Of a stretch of DNA of 64,000 nucleotides, positions 32,807 through 44,163 are shown in pieces. Under the pieces are notes generated by a model. The model worked only from the letters and a program-made list of their open reading frames with translations. It did not search any database and was not told the DNA's origin. The DNA is from Gautieria morchelliformis (taxonomy: Eukaryota > Basidiomycota > Agaricomycetes > Gomphales > Gomphaceae). Position numbers and translations under genes: made by a program. The DNA is taken from contig WHVA01000154.1 in the NCBI GenBank assembly GCA_015179125.1, positions 1 to 64,000 of the forward strand. The letters are read 5' to 3'. Position 1 is the stretch's first letter, and the number at the start of each line of letters is the position of its first letter.

Positions 32807-34990
32807 CTTATATTGCCCATATATAAACCCTCCTGTATGCACACTTATTCCTCAGTCTGAATATGGACTATTGTACTCCCTTTGATCCTTAGTTAGTTTC
32901 TAAGTACTCCCTTCTTGAATCCAACATTGCCTCTTATTTGTTTACCTAAGAAATTGGCACTTGTACGTAGGGCAGGTGTAGCACACAAGCTGAAGCCAAG
33001 TCCCTCTCTGACTTCCCTACTCAAACCTCACTCCATAACCTCAGACCTTACCTCAGGTTTCGCCCCCGAGCTTGGTCATCCTCCCTCTGAAGGATCCTGT
33101 CGTAACAGCATATTCAGACTGTTCACACCCTACGCACCCTACATATCCCTCTTTTTCACTATGTCTATGATAACTCACTCCTTCACCCTACAGGGTATCT
33201 CAGAACCATGTGCTACACCATGGTTCCCAATAACTCATCACTGTCACCTGGCATACCTCTTGCAGACCCAGCCGAGCCTAGTAACAAAGGCAAAGGTAGG
33301 GCTAATCCAGGTGGTCCTGCAGGTGATCCAGGTGATGGCTTTGGAGGCTCCGATAACGATGATGACCTCCCAAACCCACTACCGGATGACCTCGGTGACC
33401 TTGACAATAACCAAGCTCATGCGTCGAGTTTTCATGAAGCTCACTAAACCTCACGACCCGGAAGCCCAAGGAACCAGACACTTATGACGGTACTGACCAG
33501 GCCAAGCTTTGAACCTTCTTCCTCCAATGAGTATTCAACTTCAGAGATTGCCCCTCTGCCTTCAAGACAGGGGCATTGAAGTACAGTCTGCCATCTCATA
33601 CTTGCCTGGCTCAGCTCTCCAGCATTTCAAGCTTGCAATCCTGGGCAAAGTCCATCCTGAGCCTAATTGGCTTGGAGACTAGGACAGTTTCAAGGCTGAG
33701 CTCAAAGTCAACTTCAGCCCATACGATAATGCTACCCAAGCTGAGATTGACCTGGAGAAAATTGTCATGAACGAACACCACAGGGCAGCTCGCTTCTTCA
33801 TTGAGTTTTCCTGAGCTTCAACTCAGACTTAGTGGAACAATGCTGCACTCCGCCACTTCACTTACAAGGGCTTGGCTAAACGAATCAAGGACAACCTTCT
33901 TCACTTCCCTAGATTCCGCAGCCTCACCAAGCTTTTCAACTTTGCGTTGGAATGTGACAGCCCTTATTGAGAGCATAAGGAATATGATGCAATGGATAAT
34001 GGTCATAATCCTCAGCCTACTCACACCATTACTCAATCCAACAATGCTGCTAACAATAATCACTCTTCCAATGGTTCTAATAACAACAATAACCACAACA
34101 AGACCAATACCAACAATGGAAAGAACTCCAACAACAACACCTTTGCCAAGAGCCAGCCTGACATCTTGAGCAAGCTCAGGAAAGACAGCAAGCTCATGCC
34201 TGAGGAACGTCAATGTTGGGTTGACCAAGGCCTTTGCCTGCTTTGTGGTGCCAAAGGTCACATAGTCTAGGATTGCCCCAAAGCTGCAAATAGGAGTTCT
34301 AGTGGTAGCGGTTCCAAAGGTCAGGCAATGAAGACCTCTAACAAGGGAACTTCAGCCTCCATTACGGAGGTGAAAAAATAGGTAGCAACCTCAGAACCAC
34401 ATGATCCGAGGATTGTGGTAACTTCACCTGTGTGCTCAGACTCAGTGCTGCTTCTCATTTATTGTCCAAAGATTCCCTTAATGTACATCTGACTTTGCCT
34501 TCACTTCCCAATGCCTCTTGTGTTGCATCAGTTGACTGTGGGTCTTCTGACTATTTTATTGAATCCAAGTTTGTCCAGAAATATTCTATGCCTACTTATC
34601 CTGTCTCTCCCATACCCCTGAAACTATTTGGTGGTAGCACTAACACTACCATTACCCAAGCTCTAGACCTCCGTATCAGTTTTCCGACCAGCAAACAACA
34701 TTGGGTTACCTTCTACGTAACCTTGCTTGACTCGAGTTGCTCGGTGGTACTTGGCCACAACTGGTTCACCCACTACAATACAATCTGTCGATTGACTGGG
34801 TATTGGGCAGTATTACTTTCAAGACCATCGATTTGACTTCGACTCCTGTGACTATGGTGACCTCAGCTTGCTCAGCCTGGCTATGACCATGACCTCGCCT
34901 ACAACATCCTCCTCACCAACACCTCCAACCTCACCTCTGAAGTTAGAGGCCCCTCTCGTTTCTCTGATCAATGCTCCCACAATTATGTGC
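32807..34990 (+). pseudogene. Ty3/Gypsy gag and protease, degenerate
   Basis: Plus-strand Gag: LPGSALQHFKLAILG-type capsid segments near 33600, ENAALRHFTYKGLAKR-like helices near 33840-33900, a long Asn-rich linker (about 33990-34140), then CLLCGAKGHIV followed by a TAG and DCPKA, which makes up a CCHC knuckle with the tryptophan codon turned to stop. At 34520-34560 SVDCGSSDYFIESKF is the aspartic-protease active site, followed by CSVVLGHNWFTHYN. There are several stops and at least two frame changes. RT, RNase H and integrase are absent. TATATAAACCC at about 32819-32829 may be the LTR promoter. Confidence 0.82.
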
Positions 34991-35099
34991 ACAGCTAGAT
35001 TACTCGTTTCTTGAAGTGAATACACATATGACAAGCGTAAGGTCTGATACCTTGCATGATTGCTGCACAGTTAGTGGCAAGGAGTTGCAGCCCAGAGGA

Positions 35100-35961
35100 A
35101 GTCTAGAGTCTACAGTGCGTAAAAGAAGAGCGTCAAGGGCGGTTTTCTGATGAAGAGAGGGGCGGACGGCAGGCGCCACCCTAGGACTTGGGGAAGGGAC
35201 CGACAGTGAGTCCCGATAAATCGGTGGTGGTGTTGTGCCCTGTGGCATTGCCGCTCGAGGGGAGGTTTTAGGCAGCACATTGGGAGGGCACGTAGGAGGG
35301 GCCTGTATTTGCTGCTGGGCCTCCAAGGGTGCTTCGAGGAATGTGACAGCGAGGCCGGCTTCAAGATGCCATCTACGCACAAATGCACAACGTTAGTAGC
35401 CTCCACGGCATACCGCACGGCCTTTCAAACCCCCCTCACTCGATATGACCTACACCCATCCCATCAGCACATATAAAGACATACTGGCACCAAAACTATA
35501 CCACTCGCAGTGGAAAAGTCATGCGCCTGGGTTATCAGCCTGATCCTCAAAAATGCAGTCCCTAGTGACGGCACCTCGATCGTGTCATGACACATTGGAT
35601 TGGCTTGGCCCTCAGGCCCGACTGGGGGATTCAGACTTGGGTCGTCAGATGTAACGTCCGTGGACTTGTAGATCACTTGGAATTTGTGGCCATGGAGGTG
35701 GCTGAGATGGAGGGATGGGTGAGTAATACATGCAAGAAAGAAGGTGCGCACTTACAACGGATGGTTACCTGCGTCCCAATTATGCACATGAAGCTCCACA
35801 ATCTGCTCATATCGTCAGCATCACAAGAAACACCCAAATGCCGCCCAACCAGCCACTAAAGAACGACCAGCACTCGGAGCTCACCTCATTAGACTGTAAC
35901 ACAAATGAGGCCATGCCTACGGCGAAATGCGTTGAAAGGAGATCGAGTAGGGCTGGGAGAA
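35100..35961 (-). pseudogene. C-terminal relic of a Fet3-type multicopper ferroxidase
   Basis: Fet3 proteins oxidise ferrous iron at the cell surface for uptake with the Ftr1 permease. The exons read on the minus strand are 35961-35885 (MASFVLQSNE), 35805-35756 (QIVELHVHNWDAGNHPF), 35701 to about 35500 (HLHGHKFQVIYKSTDV, DTIEVPSLGTAFLR) and a last one near 35370 (WHLEAGLAVTFLEAPLE). HLHGHKF is a copper-ligand motif, and splicing with GTAAGT...CAG restores HPF-HLHG exactly. The next motif, expected as ADNPGAW-FHCHIEW, is read as ADNPGA, stop, LFHC in another frame, so it is broken. The cupredoxin domains 1 and 2 are absent upstream. The changes R to C, R to H and W to stop are all transitions. 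Likely a decayed host gene fragment. Confidence 0.8.
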
Positions 35962-36893
35962 CTGCAGGACAGGTAGGAAACTTGAGGGCTCGGCTATTTC
36001 TTGGAATAAATGATCAATGGATGGGATAGAACAATACAGATTCCAGGGTCTTACTTTTGGCCCGCTTTGTATGATGGAAATCTAGGGTAAATCGTACGTG
36101 CAGGGAATATATTGAAAGCAAGTCGAGTGTGGCGGAAAATGAGAATGTGTCTGCGATTGAGAGAGCGAGATGAAAGAAAGTCTGGGATCCATTCCAATAA
36201 CAAAGAGGCAATAGTGAGTGGATACAGCAGGCTCATACATGCAGAGACTGTGAGAGTGAATCATGGCGGAGAGCATAAGTAAGAGCTTGGATGTGCGAAA
36301 GAGGCATAGGAATACAATGAGATGATCGACTTAGTCACAGTATTGGGCTGTGTAGAGAGAACGAGGGTGAGTAAAGATGCAAGAGGATGCAGCACATGAA
36401 TAACCTGGGCCGGTATGTCCTGCCGCTTGGACTTCCTTACAGCGGGGGCAGAGACAGCAGTGGAAGACGAGGCTTGAATAGCGTAAAGAATGTCAATAAG
36501 GAGATCTCATTAAGGTGGAAAGATTACCTTCAGCACCTTCTGTTTAATTGCCACCTGAGGAGAAACAACGTTGAGCTAGAGAAGCAATATGAACACGAGA
36601 TTGGCAGGAAGGTACACATATGCACTCTCGACCTGTTCCGAGGAATACAAGCTCGAGCTGGACGACATCCGTTTTGCAGCAAGGATGTGGGTGCGGGGAG
36701 TGATGAAGGCGATTAAGGTGAGAGTGCGGGGGGTGGTTTGGATTGATGAACATGAGAGTGCAGGGAAAGAACGAGCTTATATAACTCTGCGGAAGTTGAA
36801 ATGGCATTAGCTTTTTTTACTAGTCCCACACAGGACAACAGGTTGGGGTTTTGGGGTTACTCCGGAGCTTGAAATAAAATTTGTAAGAGATGA
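35962..36893. other. No gene recognised upstream of the Fet3 relic
   Basis: Open frames exist on both strands (for example 36014-36211 minus and 36387-36716 plus), but none could be tied to multicopper oxidase domains or to another family. Nothing supportable. Confidence 0.45.
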
Positions 36894-37211
36894 GTGCGTT
36901 CTAGTCCCACACCAGGACCATCATCCATGGCAGACAAGGAACCGTTCCTCTGCATACCCTCTTGTACCACGGAACTTGGACGAGCTCAACGTCAATGTCA
37001 GCGGAAGCGGGTGCAAGCTGCACTAAGCCGTGCAAGCGACTCACCGGATGCTGGAAGCCCTGGTAGCGCCAATAGAGATCTGGATGATGAGAGGCACTTC
37101 GACTCAGTTCCTGGGGAATTCTATCAAGATGATGGTTCCCCGGTTCAAGGTCTAGCTCTCACACGATGTTCAATTGCTTACTCCAATTGGTTGGATTCAG
37201 ATTCCTCATAA
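36894..37211 (+). CDS. Possible small hypothetical protein
   Basis: An open frame with ATG codons at 36894 and 36927 (MADKEPFLCIPSC...), ending at 37211. Hydrophilic, with a Ser/Asp-rich second half (SRASDSPDAGSPGSANRD). No motif recognised. Because a Tnp2 C-terminal relic on the same strand lies at 37868-37975, it might be the N-terminal remnant of that element; this is inference. Confidence 0.25.
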   Translation: MRSSPTPGPSSMADKEPFLCIPSCTTELGRAQRQCQRKRVQAALSRASDSPDAGSPGSANRDLDDERHFDSVPGEFYQDDGSPVQGLALTRCSIAYSNWLDSDSS

Positions 37212-37867
37212 CTCATAACGCACTTCCAACTCGCAGTTGCATGATCAGATCGACTTGGATCACTGAACTCTCTGAGTCCTGGAAGCTTGGATGACCTTGG
37301 ACGATCAAATTCATCTGACCCAATGGACGAACACGCTATCTAATTCCTCATCAGCAATTTTTAATTATTCATCCTCACTGTCTAGACTCGTCGACGTGAG
37401 TGCTGAATTACAGTAATGTCGCCTTTATTAATTGCACTCGAATACATGTTCTCACACAACTGTATTACAATACCAGTTATCAGTAACCCAAACCCTTACC
37501 AAGTCATCGAGACTTTTATCAAGACTGATTCATCTGCCGAGGATCTCAGTAGACTGCGTAAATTCTAGCTCTTGCACCCGGGGCTCACTTGCTTCGATAT
37601 CCTCTGGAACTTGTGCTTTCGGCGCACCTGATACAATGAACTGGTCAATGATGAGTACATTGCCGGCACTAACAATTCAGACATGCATTCCCGCACTCAC
37701 ATTCTTGCATTGGCCCACTCCCGGGACCCCCGGACTCACAGTGCCGCACTCCCCCTCACACTCCCGCACTCAAATTCTTGCATTCCCACGCTCGCTCTCC
37801 GGACTCGGACTCGGACTCCCACACTCGTATTCCCGAGCTCCCTTCAGACCCGCACTCGCACTCGAAC

Positions 37868-37975
37868 TTGGTTGCATTGGTAGGGAATGCATTGTGGGTC
37901 GAGTTCGACGTGGGAGCAAGTGGGGGATCATCGACTGAAGTGGCAGCTTTTCTCGCACAGTTGATGCGGTAGACA
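37868..37975 (+). pseudogene. C-terminal relic of a second Tnp2-type transposase
   Basis: Plus-strand frame GRECIVGRVRRGSKWGIID, stop, SGSFSRTVDAVD. It aligns with the end of the Tnp2 gene at 58285-61350 (TVECIVRRVKRGNEWGIVD then RSGDFSMELE). The stop replaces the arginine of DRSG, a CGA to TGA change. Upstream (37430-37700) there are scattered traces such as LLHPGLTCFDILWN, but no continuous frame. 37680-37860 is a CACTCCCGC-rich low-complexity tract. Confidence 0.6.
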
Positions 37976-38299
37976 ATCAGGAATAGGTAAACAGCAATTT
38001 ACCTTCACTTCTTGTGTATACAGATAAAATGTATTTCACTTTGTGTACATTGACATTTTTGTACCTTGATACAAGTCCTAATCCAAGCCTAGGATCAGTA
38101 CCTCAGCTTTTGATTATGTTGAAAATTTAAGGGGCGCCTGGCAAGTGCGAAAAGGAGCGTCTCAGTGGTGTTGGCTTGAAAAGTGCTGGTATACAGTGCC
38201 TATTGTTTCTACAGTGCGAAATACCCCACTCCCTCCCTAAAATACATTAATTTACCCGCCAGATCCCAAAGGATCCCGGGTTGATTCTCACTGGGTTTG
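37976..38299. other. Short gap, nothing recognised
   Basis: About 320 bp between the Tnp2 relic and the inverted repeat unit; no gene or repeat recognised. Confidence 0.5.
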
Positions 38300-40721
38300 A
38301 TGGCTCTGAGTCAGGTCTTTCAAAGACACCACGAGACACATACTAATTTATCTTCTACTGTATAATATCGTCAGCATCCGATTGTCCACAGGCCAGCAGC
38401 CTCACGGCGGCGAATGGTGCCATAATTTAGTTCTCAATATTGCTTGACATTTACACATGGGGGATCTATAATGGAAGCACATAGCTTCGACTAATATGAC
38501 TTAGCAAGCTTCTAAGTGGCTTAATCCAGTGCAACACGTACTCTTTGTTCACACAAAGAAAGGCGGATGATCACCTGGTCTGATCTAATTCACTCTTTGT
38601 CTGCCTGATTAGATCATCGCTTCTCTTCATACACATATAAGACTGGTGCTATCTTCACTGAAAAATTCTTCGTCCCACCACTTTTCCCCAGTCGTGACTC
38701 GAGTTCCTTATGAACAACCTACAGTTACCAGGTTTGTCAGAGCTCTGGCTCCACTACAGTAACCCGGCACTTGCAGCGGCGGATCGCGTTCACCTGACAT
38801 TACGGCCTCTAAGGCCTCCACGCCCAGCCACTCCACCGCTCCCCATCCCCGCCCCACTACCCCGGCTACAGCCTAGGCCATGCACGGGCACGGTGAACCC
38901 ACCGCACCCGATCCCTGCCACAGTGCCTGCTCGACGGGACCATCGACGGGCAGCACCAAAGGCGAAGGCCAGAGTGAAGGGAAAGAGCGGGAAGGCGCAA
39001 GGCCAGACAGCTCACGGGGGCAGCAGCTCTCGCACAGCCATGAAACATCTTACCTCCATGGACTTCGAGCTCGATCTGAGCTCAGAAGCCAGGAGGATTG
39101 CCATGCCGCTGGTCAACACGAGGGACCACGGCGAGAAGAGACGGGGGAGAGGTGGAGCCGCAGGACGCCGTGTCCGTGGGAAAAGGCTGGTGTTACACCA
39201 GTACAAGTTCGTCAGGCAGCCTGATGGCTCACTCGTGCGGAGCGAGTGGATCTCGTGAGGTGACCTTCATACAAATGGTGGCACCCGAATCGTTACGATC
39301 TCTCGCAAACCCTGTTCTAACGAGTCGGCAGGTGCACCAAGCTGGCAGGGTCGCGTATGTTTGCGGATGGCCGTGATGATCTAGCATGGTAGAAGGGAAA
39401 TTCTGTTTCGAATGTCGGATATTGTACAGTATCTACATTTTCTATCTATTCGGGCTGTATATCATTGGTTCCGATATTTTTCGTGCGCGAGCCATTACCG
39501 GGTGTCCCTCATGATTTTTGGATCTGTCAGTCCTGGAGGGATAAGTATTCGTGAAATATTTGATAGCCTATGACGACTACGAGCTCTAACGGCCGGGTGT
39601 CTGATTATGCAATCAGTTCCTTTCGCTGCGATCACAATCATGCTAGTAGTCGAGTGCGCATCCATTCGTCATCCTTTCTGCTAGTTCAACTCTATCATGT
39701 CATATCATATTCGGGACCATGTTCTGCCCTAGTATGACTTCGGTCACTATCATCAAGCACTACCAGGACGAGAAGCTGAGCACGACCACTTCGAATGAGC
39801 CCCGTGGAAGATAATATCTCACGAGCCAGAGTCGTGCTCGTTATCTTCTCTGACTTCAATGACATCTTGTTCTTGAAAATGTAACGAAACTATGCGGCGA
39901 GGTTGGATGGGGAGCCCATCTCTGTGACAATGCATCTTCACCTTCGCCCCACTGTACGAACCTTCAAAGCCTTGCTACTTCCAAGAACCCTCAACCCTCC
40001 TCGACATAGTTAGAATATGCAAGAAACCTATTCGGCTTTAGCTCGAAAGATAAATATGGCCTCCGGAGACCGTGCCGCTGCCTCTAAAGAGGCTCGTGAA
40101 TTGCTCCAGAGTGGCAATGCTGGACTTGATTCAAGAAGTGTCAAAGCGCAGGGAGGGCCGTGTTTGCCATGTCCGACCCGACTGCGAGGCACTCGTAACG
40201 AAGCAGATCCTTCTGAATTGGCACGATGACAGGGCTAAGGCATGGGCTCCATACCGAGAAAATAAAGGGCGATGCATGCTTGTCCCCGTCATTCCACGCG
40301 ATGTTGCGATGGTCGAGCTATTCCGAAACTCTGTGGGGTAATCCATTGGGAGCCACGGGAGGCGGTGTTGACAGGTGAGAGGGCACATGAAGTGGCAGAA
40401 GCACAATCTCATTGTGAGCCACGTCGTCACGCATCACTTATATTTCTTCCCATCAAACCCTGTATTTTCCGCCAAGCAATAGATGTCTCCGCTTGCCTGG
40501 TCCCAGATCGCACTCTGGCAGTGACTGTGGGTACAATTCTAAACCTGTCGTTCGGGAGGAAACTCCTTGTACTGCTCCTGTCAAGGTCATTGCGACAGGG
40601 GCGCTAATACATTACCACACCTACCCATCAGAAGGTTGTGACCTCTGCTGCTGGTCATTTCTCAAGTGCCCAGCATGTCATGATACCGAGGACTGTCTTC
40701 AACTACAACGTGTTTGAGTCT
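38300..40721. repeat. Repeat unit copy 3, partial and inverted
   Basis: Reverse complement of 18742-21176 in unit 1. It keeps the region (40020-40600) that unit 2 has lost and contains the 183-codon ORF on the plus strand. It ends at about 40721, where the sequence changes to a plus-strand LINE RT. Confidence 0.88.
38710..39258 (+). CDS. Repeat-unit ORF, 182-aa basic proline-rich protein, copy 3
   Basis: Starts MNNLQLPGLSELWLHY. The N-terminal 50 residues have diverged (SNPALAAADRVHLTLRPLR), whereas the C-terminal half is nearly identical to the other two copies (FELDLSSEARRIAMPLVNTR; KRLVLHQYKFVRQPDGSLV). It is open over its full length despite an age that allowed about 5-10 percent divergence elsewhere. 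Function unknown. Confidence 0.6.
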   Translation: MNNLQLPGLSELWLHYSNPALAAADRVHLTLRPLRPPRPATPPLPIPAPLPRLQPRPCTGTVNPPHPIPATVPARRDHRRAAPKAKARVKGKSGKAQGQTAHGGSSSRTAMKHLTSMDFELDLSSEARRIAMPLVNTRDHGEKRRGRGGAAGRRVRGKRLVLHQYKFVRQPDGSLVRSEWIS

Positions 40722-41331
40722 CAGCCTTGAGATATATCCAGCCAAATGGAGAGACTCTGTCACAAGGGTCCTGCACAAGCCGGGAAAGACCGACTACACA
40801 GCACCAGGGGCATACCAACCTATTGCATTGCGAGACACACTGGGAAAAGTCCTCTCGGCCTGCGTCACCGAAGACCTGGTGAAAATGGCAGAGAAACACT
40901 TCCTGCTGCCAGATAATCACTACGGGTGCAGACCGGGGCACGCTACAACCGACGCCATCCACTACGTGGGAGCCGCCAAGGAAGCGTGGTGATGAGGCAA
41001 AGTGCTGGGGGTACTCTACTTAGACATCAAGGGAGCATTCCCCAGCATAGTACTCGACAGATTGAGCCACAACATGCGTCGGAGAGGGGTACCAGCTGAG
41101 TACACTGACTGGATATGCAGAAATGTAGAGGGACGAGTCACCATGCTAAGCTTCAACGATTACATGACAGAGCCAAGACAGATAGCCCGAGGAATGGACC
41201 AAGGATGCCCTCTATCTGCTATAGCCTATCAATTCTATAACAGCGACCTCATAGAGGTCATACAGCGTGAGAAGGGTGAGGACTGCGTTGGATTTGTTGA
41301 CGACACCACCATCACCGCGGTAGGATCCAAC
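40722..41331 (+). pseudogene. LINE reverse transcriptase fragment (plus strand)
   Basis: RT motifs in order: PAKWRDSVTRVLHKPGKTDY, YQPIALRDTLGKVL, FLLPDNHYGCRPGHATTDAI, then two adjacent TGA stops in the position of two arginines (AW**GKV). The active-site A block LGVLYLDIKGAFPSIV and RQIARGMDQGCPLSAIAYQF follow, then the catalytic FVDDTTITAVGSN. The frame ends at 41331, where an inverted LTR-A begins. The N-terminal endonuclease and everything after the catalytic aspartates are missing. The double stop is explained by CGA CGA to TGA TGA. Confidence 0.88.
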
Positions 41332-42337
41332 TGTCAAGATTGGATTTTGGGCGTTAATATCGCATGTTAGTGGCGAATGCCCGAATAGCGTGTGCGATCT
41401 AGCGAATCGCCCAGCGAACAGTACCGAAGAGGTAAGGGTTAAGAAGTAAGAGGGTTACTCGAAAGGAATTCACCCTGATCTACAGTCATAGCGAAATAGC
41501 CCGTGGCACTTGACGATGTAACGTGCAAGGTGTCACGGAAGGGTTGTCTAAGTAGCGACAATCCTTTCGCCAGCGAAGGCACTCCTTCAGAGCCCTTCGC
41601 TGACAGCACAGAAAATAACTCGAAGGCTAAGGTAACAAAGATGAAGTATGAGAACTCACCAGTGATGCCTAAGTCCTCTTCTGGTCGAAGATAGAAATCT
41701 ACAGGAGAAGGCTCAAGACGATGATCACAGCGAGGTCAAGTTTGCACAAGATGGATGTATGATAATTAAACTGGAGAATATACATGCGAATGTAGATTAC
41801 TTATACCGAATGCTCATATGGTGCTAGCGAATAGGAAAGAGGCCGTCTGGAGTCAGGGTTGGATAGGGGTGTGCGGTCAGGATATATAATAGATGAAATA
41901 GACATACAATAGAATGGAAGAGGGGTGCGAACATGAAATGACAGAGAGGAAAGAGGGCGAAGGCCCCTATGTACAAAAACACGCCTTGGGACCTGCATAT
42001 ACACCACCCTGCACGGACTCTTCGTCTGCTGGGTTGATCCCACATGACCTACGGGTAGGATGCCCCGCGAATGCATTCTGGCCATAGGAACACCCAAAGG
42101 GGGTTGAGTTGAGAAGATGATGGGACCAGTGATGAACCATCAATCCGGGTAAAGGATATCGATCGTGTTTGATGGCGTGCCTGCTGGCGAATGATACAAG
42201 TAGCGAATGGTCATATGGCGAATGTGGTGAATAGTGAATGGAGTGAGGAGTGAATGGAGCGAAGACGAGCAAACATGGAAGAGTGGTGAAAGGGAACACA
42301 GGGATAGCTGGGTACAAGAAATAAACGAGTCATGACA
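41332..42337 (-). repeat. LTR-A solo copy, inverted (about 1006 bp)
   Basis: TGTCAAGATTGG at the left, GAGTCATGACA at the right: the inverse of the plus-strand LTR-A copies. It interrupts the LINE RT right after the catalytic FVDD motif. Flanks CCAAC and GCCTG do not match, so the right end has been rearranged; a partial second copy follows at 42358-42516. It is rich in GCGAA/TTCGC words. Confidence 0.85.
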
Positions 42338-42357
42338 GCCTGCACCTCCTTGCAATT

Positions 42358-42516
42358 CATGATAGGACCAGTGATGAACCATCAATCCAGGTAAAGGATG
42401 TCGATCGTGTTTGATGGCATGGCTACTGGCAAATGATGTGAGTAGCGAATGGTCATTTGGCGAATGTGGCGAATAGTGAATGGAGCAAGGATTGAATGGA
42501 GCGAAGTCGAGCGAAC
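42358..42516 (-). repeat. Partial LTR-A repeat (159 bp, inverted)
   Basis: Repeats the stretch GGACCAGTGATGAACCATCA to GGAGCGAAG of the preceding LTR-A copy, in tandem with it, and is cut at 42516 by the start of the next, plus-strand LTR-A. Confidence 0.8.
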
Positions 42517-43544
42517 TGTCATGACGTGTTTATTCCTCATAACTCAGGTGCTCTGTCCTGACATTTCTCACCCCATTTCCGTGTTCGTTCCGATCGCTAT
42601 TGTCATGTTCGGCAACCGATATTCACTGATTCGCGCCCGCTACCACCGCCATGCCGTTAAACGCACGACCAACAGTTTTGGACTGACTTGACAAGTCATC
42701 ACTGGGTCTACTACCTCCGCTGTTCGACCCTCCTCTGATGGTGTTCTGGTAGTTGGATTTCCATGACCAGTGTATTTCCTACACCTTGGTATCCCCATTT
42801 TTCCTTTTCGCTACTCCTCCTTGGTATTCGCTCGGCTTCGCCCTCTACCTCGACCTCTCCTCCACTAGGCCACCTCTGTTCACCCTTCCTTGCATTTCGC
42901 TGAACGGCTAGTCGCTGCTCGCATCATTCACCAGCAGGCACACCATCAAATACGATCGATGCCATTCACCCGGCATGATGGTCCATCATTAACCCCATCG
43001 TCTTCTTAATCCAACCCCATTGGGCGTTCGTATGGTCAAAATGTATTTGCAGGGCATCCCTTCCATAGGTCGTGCGGAATCAACCCAGTAGACCAAGAGT
43101 CCGTGCAGGGTAGCATGTATGCGGGTCCCAGGACATGGTTTTGTCCATAAGTGCCTCCGCCACCTTTACTCTCCGTCGTTTCATGTTCCCCCTCTCCTCA
43201 CATTCTATTGTATGTTTATTTCATCTATGCTGTATCATGACTGCGCGCCCCTATCCAACCCTGACTCGTGACGGCCTCTTTCCTATTCGCTGATACCTTA
43301 CGAGCATTCGATATAAGTAGTTTACATTCGCATGTATATTCCCCAGTTCAATTATCATACGTCGTCCATCTTGTGCAAACTTGACCTCGCTGTGATCATC
43401 ATCTTGGGCCTCTCCTTGAAGATCTCTATCTTCGACCAGCTAAGGACTTAGGCATCACTGGTGAGTTCTCATACTTCATCTTCGTTACCTTAGCCTTCGA
43501 ACTACTTTCTGTGCTGTTGGCGAAGGGCTCCGAAGGAGCACCTT
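42517..43544 (+). repeat. LTR-A copy, 3' truncated
   Basis: Starts TGTCATGACGTGTTTATTCC at 42517 and follows the LTR-A sequence to GGAGCACCTT at 43544, where LINE sequence begins. It contains the family's GATATAAGTAG TATA-like motif (about 43310) and a consensus splice-donor-like CTGGTGAGTTC (about 43458). Confidence 0.85.
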
Positions 43545-44163
43545 TGCTCTAAACAGGGGTCCTATATATGGGAGAAGCACGTCAATGGTCTGTTTAATGA
43601 CAACCTTTGGAATACTGTTCGCCCCAGCAACTTCAAAGGGGTTTAGTTTGTCAACCGCTCTTCGTATTTGCTTGTCGCTTATTGGTTGGAAGTCGAACAC
43701 CGGTTCAGGGTACGGGTGATTCGTCTGGGTGGCCTCACCCTCTGTGCTTATCTGTGGGAAGAACGTCTCGAATAGCATGTCTGCTTTTGCTTCGTTCATG
43801 TCCGCTACCCATGTCGAGCCGTCCTGTCGAGCACTTTGCTGCGTGGGGATCCTCGCACTCCCGCCATCTGATGCCTCGGCTGTCGCATATTTGTGAGCCG
43901 TCCAGACAGTCTTCTGGTCAATGCCGTCCAGGAAATCACTCTAATGATCCCGCTTCGATTTCTCGATGGCGTTTGTGTAGTCGCTTCTAGCTCGCTTGTA
44001 CCTCTTGTTTGCGCCGTCCGCTGGATCACTGCGCCTTGCGTAGGCCTTCCTGCCTAGCTTCCTGGTTTCCGCTCTGATCTGTGTCAACTCCATGGACCAC
44101 CAGTGCTTCATGTAGGGTGAAGGTTTGCTGATAGGTACCACCTCTCTCGCCATTTCTGCTATG
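43545..44163 (-). pseudogene. LINE copy 2: ORF2 linker and start of RT
   Basis: Minus-strand continuation of the endonuclease frame at 45403: EMAREVVPISKPSPYMKHWW, then an Arg-rich helical linker, a TAG stop in DH*SDF (expected tryptophan), and the first RT block with LNPFEVAGANSIPKVVIKQT. It ends at 43545. The join across the LTR at 44164-45402 is in frame, so both belong to one LINE. Confidence 0.87.

Noticed and set aside
41332-42337. Target duplication for the inverted LTR-A
   Set aside because: The flanks CCAAC and GCCTG do not match, and the right flank is rearranged by a tandem partial copy.
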